A stretch of 64,000 bases of DNA, taken from NCBI GenBank assembly GCA_045604155.1, contig JAZUNN010000006.1, positions 82,887-146,886 of the forward strand, in the 5' to 3' direction. Shown here one piece after another: positions 18,228 through 24,922 of this stretch. Numbering within the stretch: the stretch's first letter is position 1; each line of letters opens with the position of its first letter. The notes beneath the pieces were generated by a model, which searched no databases, was not told the DNA's origin, and saw nothing but the letters and a program-made list of their open reading frames with translations. This DNA comes from JAISGQ01 sp045604155 (GTDB lineage Bacteria; Bacillota; Clostridia; Oscillospirales; Acutalibacteraceae). The translations under genes and the position numbers were made by a program.

Positions 18228-18243
18228 CAGGAGGAAAACAGAA

Positions 18244-18825
18244 ATGTTGAAAAACAGAAAAAGAGGATTAATTATTGCAGGACTTGTTGTAGCACTGGGT
18301 GCAGCAGTTTATCTTAACTGGCAGTTTGCGCCGAGCGAGGACTATATACAGTCAGGCCAGCCCATATCCGATGAGTCCATGCTGGGTGAAGCGCTTCTGG
18401 TTTCAGCCCAGGGCACACAGTCCGCCTCGGATACAGATACAGTGCAGACCTCGGCAGAAGAAGACTATTTTGAGATGGCATATATGCAGCGTGAAAATGC
18501 AAGAGAAGATTCCTTAGCGCTCCTTGAAGAGATTATCAACGACGCAGGAAAGAGCGGTGCAGACAAAACCGCAGCGGTGAACAAGAGCGCAGAAATCGCA
18601 GAACAGATTCAGGATGAAAATGCAATAGAAACCCTTGTTAGAGCAAAAGGCTTTGAAGATTGCATAGCTATTGTCGGTGAAAACAGAGTAAGCGTAATTG
18701 TTTCTGATCCGGAAGAGCTTACGTCCTCTGAAGTGTCTGTAATAACAGACGCAGTTCTTTCGCAGACTTCTCTTTCAGCTTCTGCAATCAGCATTATCCA
18801 GCCAAACCTCAAAACAAGATCATAA
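18244..18825 (+). CDS. spoIIIAH: Stage III sporulation protein AH
   Basis: SpoIIIAH spans the outer forespore membrane once and binds the forespore protein SpoIIQ, locking the channel. The 193-residue product has one N-terminal helix (residues 8-26), a linker, and a C-terminal ring domain with KTAAVNKSAEIAEQ and the IAI-VSVIV pattern. It closes the operon; a strong terminator follows. A LytM-type spoIIQ gene is not in the window. Confidence 0.94.
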   Translation: MLKNRKRGLIIAGLVVALGAAVYLNWQFAPSEDYIQSGQPISDESMLGEALLVSAQGTQSASDTDTVQTSAEEDYFEMAYMQRENAREDSLALLEEIINDAGKSGADKTAAVNKSAEIAEQIQDENAIETLVRAKGFEDCIAIVGENRVSVIVSDPEELTSSEVSVITDAVLSQTSLSASAISIIQPNLKTRS

Positions 18826-18826
18826 A

Positions 18827-18858
18827 TAAAAAGCCGCTCGTAATGAGCGGCTTTTTAT
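18827..18858. terminator. Bidirectional terminator between spoIIIAH and the rRNA methyltransferase gene
   Basis: An AAAAAGCCGCTC / GAGCGGCTTTTT stem with a GTAAT loop is flanked by A and T runs on both sides. It serves the converging genes. Confidence 0.9.
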
Positions 18859-20205
18859 TTATCTCAATGTACGCAATCCTTTGGGATATCTGTTTTTCAG
18901 TCTTCCTCCGCTGACCTTGCCGAAGCCCGTGACTATACCGCTGCAGCAGACAGCGGTGAATCCATTTTCGCCGTCGCAGGCAATTTCCTCGCCATGAAGA
19001 AATGCCGAAAGCTCGGCGCTGTCAGGCGCAAGATCAATATATCTCAGGCAGTTCTCGGGCTTTGAAGCCATAAACAGTCCGTGGGCAGGCTCAATTCGGT
19101 TGTTCTTTATTTCGCCTACGGGAATACCTGCACGGATAACACCGTCCAGAGCAACATCAGGCATACTCTCAGGGAGAAGGTAGCCGTTATTGCCGTATAC
19201 GGCAAATGTACCTGCAGGAGTATCTGAAAAACAGCTTTTGTAAAGTTCACGAAGCATTTTTATCTGAGGTGTTTCCTTTATGTTCAAAAAGGATGCACTG
19301 TTTTCCGTCAGTTCGCCTTTTTTGCGAAGTCGTGCGACAAAATGTCCTTCGCCGCCATCCTGAGGATAAATCCTTCGTGTAAGGGAAAGATCATATATAT
19401 CACTCAGTGCAATGCCCGACCTGCCGAATGAAACAGGAATTTCCTCAAGGGAAAATTCGGGGTGACGGTCAAGAAAAGCGACTATATTCTTTTCGTTTTC
19501 CTCAGGAGCAAAGGTGCAGGTGGAATATACGAGCACACCGCCGTCTTTCAGACATTGCGCAGCAGAATCAAGAATTTCTGCCTGCCTTACAGCGCAGGCT
19601 GCCACATTTTCGGGAGACCAGTCACGGATTGCATTTTCTTCACGTCTGAACATTCCCTCACCTGAGCAGGGAGCATCCACAAGAACACGGTCAAAAACAG
19701 CACCGGTTTTTGCAGCCAGCGCATCGGGACGCATGGAAGTGACGATGGCATTTCTTATGCCGCACCTTTCAATATTGGAAATCAATATGTTGGCTCTAGA
19801 GCGGACATATTCATTGCTCCAAAGACAGCCTTTTCCGCCGAGACGAGAGGCAATCTGGGTTGATTTGCCGCCGGGAGCGGCACACATATCGAGAATATAT
19901 TCCCCTTCCTGAGGGTCAAGAGCGGTAACGGCGCTCATGGCGCTGGGCTCCTGAGAATAGAATGCGCCTGCGTGATGGAAGGGAGAAGCACCGCTCTTTT
20001 CACCTGAAAGGATTCTGAACCCCTCAGAGGCAAAAGGAACTTTTTCAAGATCAAATCCGATGGATTTGTACTCATCAATATCCATTTTCAGTGTGTTTAT
20101 GCGAAGACCCCTTGAATGAGGCTTTTCATACTGAGCAGAAAAAGCTTCAAATTCATCACCGAGGAGTTCACGCATTCTGTCAAGAAATGCTTCAGGCAGA
20201 TTCAT
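18859..20205 (-). CDS. RsmF-type rRNA cytosine-C5 methyltransferase (NOL1/NOP2/Sun family)
   Basis: The 448-residue product has the SAM-binding CAAPGGKSTQIA near residue 105, DAPCSGEGMFRR with the catalytic Pro-Cys, and STCTFAPEENE with the second catalytic Cys. A C-terminal PUA-like extension lies beyond residue 300, as in the RsmF branch rather than RsmB. It probably methylates a cytosine in 16S rRNA; the exact site is not predictable here. Two starts are possible: 20229 (no ribosome site) and 20205 (AAGGA rather far upstream). I prefer 20205 because family proteins begin near LPEAFLDRM. Confidence 0.9.
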   Translation of the reverse strand: MNLPEAFLDRMRELLGDEFEAFSAQYEKPHSRGLRINTLKMDIDEYKSIGFDLEKVPFASEGFRILSGEKSGASPFHHAGAFYSQEPSAMSAVTALDPQEGEYILDMCAAPGGKSTQIASRLGGKGCLWSNEYVRSRANILISNIERCGIRNAIVTSMRPDALAAKTGAVFDRVLVDAPCSGEGMFRREENAIRDWSPENVAACAVRQAEILDSAAQCLKDGGVLVYSTCTFAPEENEKNIVAFLDRHPEFSLEEIPVSFGRSGIALSDIYDLSLTRRIYPQDGGEGHFVARLRKKGELTENSASFLNIKETPQIKMLRELYKSCFSDTPAGTFAVYGNNGYLLPESMPDVALDGVIRAGIPVGEIKNNRIEPAHGLFMASKPENCLRYIDLAPDSAELSAFLHGEEIACDGENGFTAVCCSGIVTGFGKVSGGRLKNRYPKGLRTLR

Positions 20206-20277
20206 ATCAAAAACCACGTTTCCTTGCATATTTTAAATTGAAAGGTGTAATAATAGCACTGAAAGGGGGTGTCCTTC

Positions 20278-20388
20278 ATGTCCAATCAGAAGAACAACCA
20301 GAATCAGCAGAACAACAGCCAGAATAACAATCAGAATAAGAACGAGCAGAACAGCAAGAACGAGCAGAACAAGAAGAACAACTACTAA
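20278..20388 (+). CDS. Asn/Gln-rich 36-residue peptide
   Basis: A 37-codon frame with a strong AAAGGGGGTG ribosome site 6-7 bases upstream encodes a peptide of 36 residues, of which 16 are Asn and 8 Gln. The rest is mainly Lys, Ser and Glu. There is no hydrophobic stretch and no Cys or His. A terminator-quality hairpin follows 9 bases after the stop, so the unit looks like a complete small transcription unit. The composition recalls gamma-type small acid-soluble spore proteins, which are Asn/Gln-rich amino-acid stores, but it is much shorter and lacks their repeats. I therefore leave the function open. GCATA is followed after 17 bases by TAATAATA upstream, vaguely like a sigma-G promoter. Confidence 0.65.
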   Translation: MSNQKNNQNQQNNSQNNNQNKNEQNSKNEQNKKNNY

Positions 20389-20396
20389 GTTTTCTT

Positions 20397-20432
20397 ATTG
20401 CCCCGATGCATTGCGTCGGGGCAATGATTATT
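20397..20432. terminator. Terminator shared by the Asn/Gln-rich peptide gene and the GNAT gene
   Basis: A perfect 10-bp stem ATTGCCCCGA / TCGGGGCAAT lies between the two converging genes. T-rich sequence flanks it on both sides. Confidence 0.75.
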
Positions 20433-20868
20433 TCAGCGGTTTTCTGAAATTAAGCTGTTCCTTGTTTTGCGCATATCCGCATTTTTTATAAAATTCATGA
20501 GCATCCTTGCGTTCAGAGCCTGATACAAGACGAACACTTTCAGCACCTGTGCTAATAGCCCATTCTTCAACTTTCTGCAGAAGAGCACGTCCGATTCCAT
20601 GCTTTCGATAGGATGAAGACACCGCAATGCCCATGATATTCTTCATGTGAGGCGCATAAAGAAGGTCATAGTCATTGGCGTGGATATAACCGATGACAGT
20701 ATTATCAGTTTCGGAAACAAATAATTTATCAGAAGCTGAACTGAGAAGCAGGTTGAGCTTTTCGCTTGTCAGCTCAGGACTGTAATCATATCCAAGCTCA
20801 TCACGATTCAGCCGTGATAAAGCCTGTGCATCGGAAAGTGCACATTCTCTGATAATATAATCAAGCAT
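20428..20868 (-). CDS. GNAT family N-acetyltransferase
   Basis: The 146-residue product has the GNAT fold landmarks: VIGYIHA in the central strand, then GIAVSSSYRKHGIGRALLQ near residue 85 (the acetyl-CoA pyrophosphate loop, R/Q-x-x-G-x-G/A) and the C-terminal EFYKKCGYAQ. The substrate is unknown. The ATG at 20868 follows AGGAGGAAT and overlaps the end of the upstream gene by 8 bases, so the two are likely co-translated. Confidence 0.85.
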   Translation of the reverse strand: MLDYIIRECALSDAQALSRLNRDELGYDYSPELTSEKLNLLLSSASDKLFVSETDNTVIGYIHANDYDLLYAPHMKNIMGIAVSSSYRKHGIGRALLQKVEEWAISTGAESVRLVSGSERKDAHEFYKKCGYAQNKEQLNFRKPLK

Positions 20869-21559
20869 CAATATTCCTCCTGCTTATTGAAAAAGCGGCC
20901 TTTTTAAGATAGCTCAGTGATTCCTTTGTTGCACCGGCAGAATCTTTATACTTATTTCTTCGCAGCAGCTGTGTCAGAGAGCCTGTGTTATCAGGTCGGA
21001 GTATTCTGTTTGCAGTAAGAAAAGCATTTTCTGCAGCGGAAAAATCACTGTTCTTTAAAGCAATAATGATTTCTGCAACCGCCTTGTAAAAGGCAAATTT
21101 CTGAAAAGACTGACAGAATTCATCTGAAAAAATAGCCCTGTCATAATACTTGTGCAGATTTTCGGTATACTTAAAACGGCTGATATGCATTTCCATGCGC
21201 ATCATATGAGCATAATATTCTGCCTCATAGTGCTCTCTCTGAGCGGATTCAACAGAAAGCAGAGCCTGATTGTAGGCATCAAGAGCACAGTCATAATAAC
21301 AGTTCTGCTCATGGAGAATAGCCATGTTGTGATAGGAACGCATTACATCAAGCCAATCAGTGCAATCCGAATCAAGCCCATACTGTATCAGCTCAACAGC
21401 CTGAATGTAGTACCGAGGCTTCATAGAAACCGCAGTAGTATAGCAGTGCTGACATCTGTTACTTTTCGGGACTCGTTTCAACGCAGTCTTAAACAGCTCC
21501 ATTGTTTCCTGAGAACAATCTCCCGATATAATTTTATTTTCAATTTCTGTAATTTTCAT
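20861..21559 (-). CDS. Uncharacterised helical repeat (TPR-like) protein
   Basis: The 232-residue product is soluble and mostly helical, with phrases typical of tetratricopeptide repeats (MRSYHNMAILHEQNCYYDCALDAYNQALLSV near residues 75-105) and a C-X2-C near the N-terminus (NRCQHC). I recognise no family. It overlaps the GNAT gene by 8 bases and follows the membrane protein gene by 18 bases, so the three minus-strand genes may be one unit. Confidence 0.6.
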   Translation of the reverse strand: MKITEIENKIISGDCSQETMELFKTALKRVPKSNRCQHCYTTAVSMKPRYYIQAVELIQYGLDSDCTDWLDVMRSYHNMAILHEQNCYYDCALDAYNQALLSVESAQREHYEAEYYAHMMRMEMHISRFKYTENLHKYYDRAIFSDEFCQSFQKFAFYKAVAEIIIALKNSDFSAAENAFLTANRILRPDNTGSLTQLLRRNKYKDSAGATKESLSYLKKAAFSISRRNIDA

Positions 21560-21577
21560 TTTGCCACACCTGCCTTT

Positions 21578-22129
21578 TTACAATGTGTCTAAAATGCATA
21601 TGATTTCATTTTCGAGTAAAGGAAAAGTATCATCACTTTCGCTTTTGACATTTTTTGTGAAACACACGGTGATAAAAAGCCATAATACAGAGAAAAAGAC
21701 AAAGATAATACCTGCGGCTGTATATGAAATCTCGTTGCCTGCAATGGAAAAGGATATAAAGGCAGAAAGGAGCACAAACAGTGGAAAGAAAATCAGCCAT
21801 GAAAGCCTTATGAACAATAAAGAGTCGTCAATGAAATCTGTGGTGATTTTTGTGGATGTACCGTCAACAGGAGTAAGAATGGATTTTGCATACTTGTGAT
21901 GAACAGTAAGATCCGGCAGGTTTCCCGGAATAAGAGAAATATCCTCGTCCTCAAGTTTTTTGTGTCTATAGTAAAAAAGAATTTTTTTGCCTGATATCCT
22001 GCCGATTGCGCCTGTTGGCGATATCGTATGCTTACGGTTTTCGTTTTTAATCTTTTTCACAAGCAGCAGGCGCAGTTCATCAATACTGTGGTTTAAAATA
22101 ATCTCCCTGCTGTATACGATTTTTGCCAT
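21578..22129 (-). CDS. Uncharacterised protein with two membrane segments
   Basis: The 183-residue product starts MAKIVYSREIILNHS with GAGGT about 7 bases upstream. An upstream in-frame extension to 22501 lies over another gene and is rejected. The N-terminal half is soluble; two hydrophobic helices lie near residues 117-135 and 141-163, then a short acidic tail. I recognise no family. Confidence 0.65.
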   Translation of the reverse strand: MAKIVYSREIILNHSIDELRLLLVKKIKNENRKHTISPTGAIGRISGKKILFYYRHKKLEDEDISLIPGNLPDLTVHHKYAKSILTPVDGTSTKITTDFIDDSLLFIRLSWLIFFPLFVLLSAFISFSIAGNEISYTAAGIIFVFFSVLWLFITVCFTKNVKSESDDTFPLLENEIICILDTL

Positions 22130-22229
22130 TATATATACCTCAACGCATTTTTTACCATTATACACCATACATATGAACATTTCTACAAAAAACTGATGCC
22201 CTGCAGATAAACGGGGCATCAGTGGGATA

Positions 22230-23006
22230 TTATTGATTTTCCTCGCAGAGCGCCTTCTTTTTCTCGCTGTTTTTTCTGATAACAGCACATACTGCATAAT
22301 AGATGCAGTAAACAACAAAGCAGGTACCGAATACGCAGAAGACCACCATAAAGGGCATGATTTCATCTGAAAGGAAGGGGAAGATACTTTCCTCGATGAA
22401 AAACCAGTTGTAACCTGCATCATATACGGTGTTGCCGAAGGCAGCCCATACGAGAATAAGCAGTATTGCAATAAATTCCTTCCAGATTTTCTTGAATTCA
22501 AGCCTGACAGAGCCGAAGGCGAGATTCAGGAATCCCCATGCAAACAGAAAACTGTGGTATACAAAGGTCTGGAAAATGACATAACTGAAGGGAGGCTGAC
22601 CGCCAAGGGCGGTGCCGGGATAAACCATCCACATAAGTGACGATGCAATGGAAAGAGAAACTATAACATCCTTTACAGGTCTGAATTTAGGATTGAACTG
22701 AGCGAAAGGAACAAAAACAGCCATTATGGTGCATATGTTGAAAGGAAGCTTATAGGCGCTTATGCCGTCATAGCTGTCGGAAAGAGGCATGATGAAGAAG
22801 TCAATAATATAAAGCCCAATGGTAAGATATGCGTAAAGCCGCAGCGTTTTTTCCTTGGCCTTGTCCGATTTGTTTTTCAGAATGAATGCCAGAAGAATGG
22901 GAATAGCGAAGGTGAAGAACAGATACATAAAGTGCCATTGATCAAAAAGTCCGATTTTAAGATTGGAATTATTCTGGCTGAATAACCACGCAAAAAACTC
23001 TTTCAT
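22230..23006 (-). CDS. YwaF family membrane protein (TMEM164-like)
   Basis: The 258-residue product has about seven membrane helices. Conserved-looking positions are FDQWHFMYL at the start, LPFNICTI in the middle and FVYHSFLFAWG, the pattern of the YwaF family. B. subtilis YwaF is uncharacterised and its eukaryotic relative TMEM164 is an acyltransferase of ether phospholipids, so a lipid-modifying role is possible but not shown. It ends with a basic cytoplasmic tail. Confidence 0.8.
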   Translation of the reverse strand: MKEFFAWLFSQNNSNLKIGLFDQWHFMYLFFTFAIPILLAFILKNKSDKAKEKTLRLYAYLTIGLYIIDFFIMPLSDSYDGISAYKLPFNICTIMAVFVPFAQFNPKFRPVKDVIVSLSIASSLMWMVYPGTALGGQPPFSYVIFQTFVYHSFLFAWGFLNLAFGSVRLEFKKIWKEFIAILLILVWAAFGNTVYDAGYNWFFIEESIFPFLSDEIMPFMVVFCVFGTCFVVYCIYYAVCAVIRKNSEKKKALCEENQ

Positions 23007-23103
23007 AAAAATAATCTCTCCGATGTTCAGAAAAATTGTCGATCATTGTAATCGTACATCACAAGAATATCACAAAGGAAAAGAAAAGGCAAGAATAAAA
23101 AAG

Positions 23104-23136
23104 AAAAACCCTGAACACAAAGTGTTCAGGGTTTGG
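23104..23136 (-). terminator. Terminator of the EF-Tu domain-III-like gene
   Basis: A perfect 13-bp stem AAACCCTGAACAC / GTGTTCAGGGTTT with a 3-base loop is followed on the minus strand by TTCTTTTTTATTC. Confidence 0.85.
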
Positions 23137-23209
23137 GAACTGACTTGTATTTATGCAAATGCATCAAGTTTAAAAATCAGGAAGTGCAAATTGGCTTCGG
23201 ATGGGTGCA

Positions 23210-23542
23210 TTATGCATTGCATTCGCCTGACAAGATAGGATTAAAGACTTTAAGTATAGTGGCATATCCCACAATACGTTCGCCTTCCTGAATATTAATC
23301 TTCTTACCTACCCATAGACAGTTTGGATAGGATTCAGGCGAAAGAAATGTGATTGTACCTTTGGCTGTACCGTTAGGGGAAACGGTCTGTGTATCATAAT
23401 AGTGATGAACGCCTGTTGTTAAATAATTCCCTGTCACTAAATGATGAGGGCGATAACCATCAGCAACGGGAGATTTTCTTGTTCCAACAAATTCAAAAAA
23501 AACTTCTACATCTGGTTGCTGGTTAATAATAGCTTTGTCCAT
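23210..23542 (-). CDS. Stand-alone EF-Tu domain III-like protein
   Basis: The 110-residue product resembles only the C-terminal beta-barrel (domain III) of elongation factor Tu: VEVFFEFVG, RKSPVADGYRPHHLV (EF-Tu has a RKTP..GYRPQF-type stretch), and GKKINIQEGERIVGYATI (EF-Tu has F-IREGGRTVGAG-V). The GTPase domain and domain II are absent, so it cannot work as an elongation factor. AAGGAGGG precedes the start and a good terminator follows, so it is a complete gene rather than a fragment. Small proteins of this type occur scattered in Firmicutes and their role is unknown to me. Confidence 0.7.
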   Translation of the reverse strand: MDKAIINQQPDVEVFFEFVGTRKSPVADGYRPHHLVTGNYLTTGVHHYYDTQTVSPNGTAKGTITFLSPESYPNCLWVGKKINIQEGERIVGYATILKVFNPILSGECNA

Positions 23543-23579
23543 ACAATTACCCTCCTTTTCTTCATTATACCATAAAAAG

Positions 23580-23619
23580 AAAATAACCGCAACTTTGTAT
23601 CAAGATTACGGTTATTTTT
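23580..23619 (-). terminator. Second hairpin downstream of the lipoprotein gene
   Basis: AAAATAACCG pairs with CGGTTATTTT. On the minus strand the A/T-rich arm gives a T run at the end of the stem. It lies between the lipoprotein gene and the EF-Tu-like gene. Confidence 0.5.
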
Positions 23620-23647
23620 GAAGACTAACCCTAATTTTAATTCAAAT

Positions 23648-23675
23648 GCACCCCCTTTTGGGTTTAGGGGGTGCA
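23648..23675 (-). terminator. Hairpin directly after the lipoprotein gene
   Basis: A 9-bp stem TGCACCCCC / GGGGGTGCA lies 24 bases past the stop. It has no T run, so it may act with the second hairpin at 23,580. Confidence 0.5.
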
Positions 23676-23698
23676 AAAGCGCAGAAACCTATTTCAAA

Positions 23699-24409
23699 TC
23701 ACTTATTTTCTAATTTCTGAAGCCACTCTGCGGGCAAAACGTAATCCTTGCCTTCAATAGAAATCGAATATGCCAAATCGTTATATGAGGTAATATCCAT
23801 TCGCACTGCTAAATTAGGTTCTTTCTCAAAGAATCCGTAGACTACACCATAAACATAACAGTTTTCCAGCATTCCATCCGTTTTCCTAATTAGATCATAT
23901 AAGCCTGCCTCACGAGGATCCTTTTGTGAACGGACATCGGATAAGAACTCTGCAATTTCCGATGCTTCAACGATTCCATCATCACAAGTTGTGTGAGTTG
24001 TATCGTCTTCCGTATTTCCGATACCGGAAACAAATTCAAATCGAATGCAATTATCTACAGCAAAGTCGAATGATGGCAACGAGGTCTTGCGGTAAATACT
24101 AAACCATTCATTATCGGGAGCGTGTCTGATCAAGATGTTGTCATTATCAGCATCTTTGATAGCAAACATCCCTGTTTGATACAAAAGTCCCAAGTGTTGA
24201 GATGTTTTTTCTTCTCCTTGTATGCTGCCAATAAAATCCAAGTCACCCAAATAGTAAAGGATTCCTTCGTTTGCCAAGTGGGTGTACTCAACTCCCGAAT
24301 TACTGACTATGTTCCCATTCTTATTTTCTGTAAATGTATCTTCTTTTGCAGGAGAACAACCGCACAAAAGTATAAGTGTTGCGACGATTAAACATAATAC
24401 TTTTTTCAT
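23699..24409 (-). CDS. Uncharacterised lipoprotein
   Basis: The 236-residue product starts MKKVLCLIVATLILLCGC, a lipoprotein signal with the lipobox L-C-G-C, then an acidic Ser/Asn linker and a soluble domain. The start at 24409 is set by GGAGGTAAGT just upstream, not the ATG six codons earlier. It is expected on the outer face of the membrane. I recognise no domain. The domain contains KDYVLPAEWLQK at its end and an acidic TEDDTTHTTCDDG stretch. Confidence 0.75.
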   Translation of the reverse strand: MKKVLCLIVATLILLCGCSPAKEDTFTENKNGNIVSNSGVEYTHLANEGILYYLGDLDFIGSIQGEEKTSQHLGLLYQTGMFAIKDADNDNILIRHAPDNEWFSIYRKTSLPSFDFAVDNCIRFEFVSGIGNTEDDTTHTTCDDGIVEASEIAEFLSDVRSQKDPREAGLYDLIRKTDGMLENCYVYGVVYGFFEKEPNLAVRMDITSYNDLAYSISIEGKDYVLPAEWLQKLENK

Positions 24410-24587
24410 ATACTTACCTCCGTTCACTTATCCTTTAAATAATTATAGCATGGAAAAAGCTTATTTTTAATAATTTAACGATTGCCAACTGTAATTCAAC
24501 GATTACTTATCTTTTAACGATTTAAAATAGAATTTTATTGTCAATTCAGAGAATTCTCTTTCCAAAAGTTCTCGAAAAGCTGATTTT

Positions 24588-24631
24588 GGGGATAAAATAA
24601 CCGTCATTCCGTTGTATCAGAATGACGGTTA
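24588..24631 (-). terminator. Terminator of the tRNA-Ser gene
   Basis: An 11-bp stem AACCGTCATTC / GAATGACGGTT, followed on the minus strand by ATTTTAT, begins 6 bases after the tRNA CCA end. Confidence 0.85.
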
Positions 24632-24636
24632 TTCTT

Positions 24637-24728
24637 TGGCGGAGATGGAGAGATTCGAACTCTCGAACCGCTTTTAACGGTTACACGATTTCCAGTCGTG
24701 CGCCCTCGACCAACTAGGCGACATCTCC
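24637..24728 (-). tRNA. tRNA-Ser(GGA), CCA encoded
   Basis: Read on the minus strand, the acceptor GGAGATG pairs with CATCTCC and is followed by G and an encoded CCA. The D arm is GCC...GGC. The anticodon stem CACGA/TCGTG holds loop CTGGAAA, so the anticodon is GGA and it reads UCC/UCU. There is a long variable arm (AACCG...CGGTT), as class II serine tRNAs require, and the T arm is GAGAG-TTCGAAT-CTCTC. All stems pair perfectly. Confidence 0.97.
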
Positions 24729-24765
24729 ATGTCGATTGCAAGCGGTCTCGTGAACTTGCTTGGCT

Positions 24766-24794
24766 ATTATAACAAATGGTTTTTAATAATGCAA
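24766..24794 (-). promoter_or_regulatory. Predicted sigma-A promoter of tRNA-Ser
   Basis: On the minus strand TTGCAT is 17 bases from a perfect TATAAT, about 35 bases upstream of the tRNA. Confidence 0.75.
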
Positions 24795-24857
24795 GCCCTT
24801 TTTTCAAAAAAGTAAAAATTTTTTATTGTGAGAAATTTGAGAATGTCTTAAAAGTCC

Positions 24858-24886
24858 TTGTAGAGCCCTTGGTTATGTGATATAAT
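24858..24886 (+). promoter_or_regulatory. Predicted sigma-A promoter of the CotH lipoprotein gene
   Basis: TTGTAG is 17 bases from TATAAT, 36 bases before the start codon. A vegetative promoter of this quality argues against purely sporulation-specific expression. Confidence 0.7.
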
Positions 24887-24922
24887 TTCAAAACCAATAC
24901 AATGTGAAAGAGAGAAATTGCC

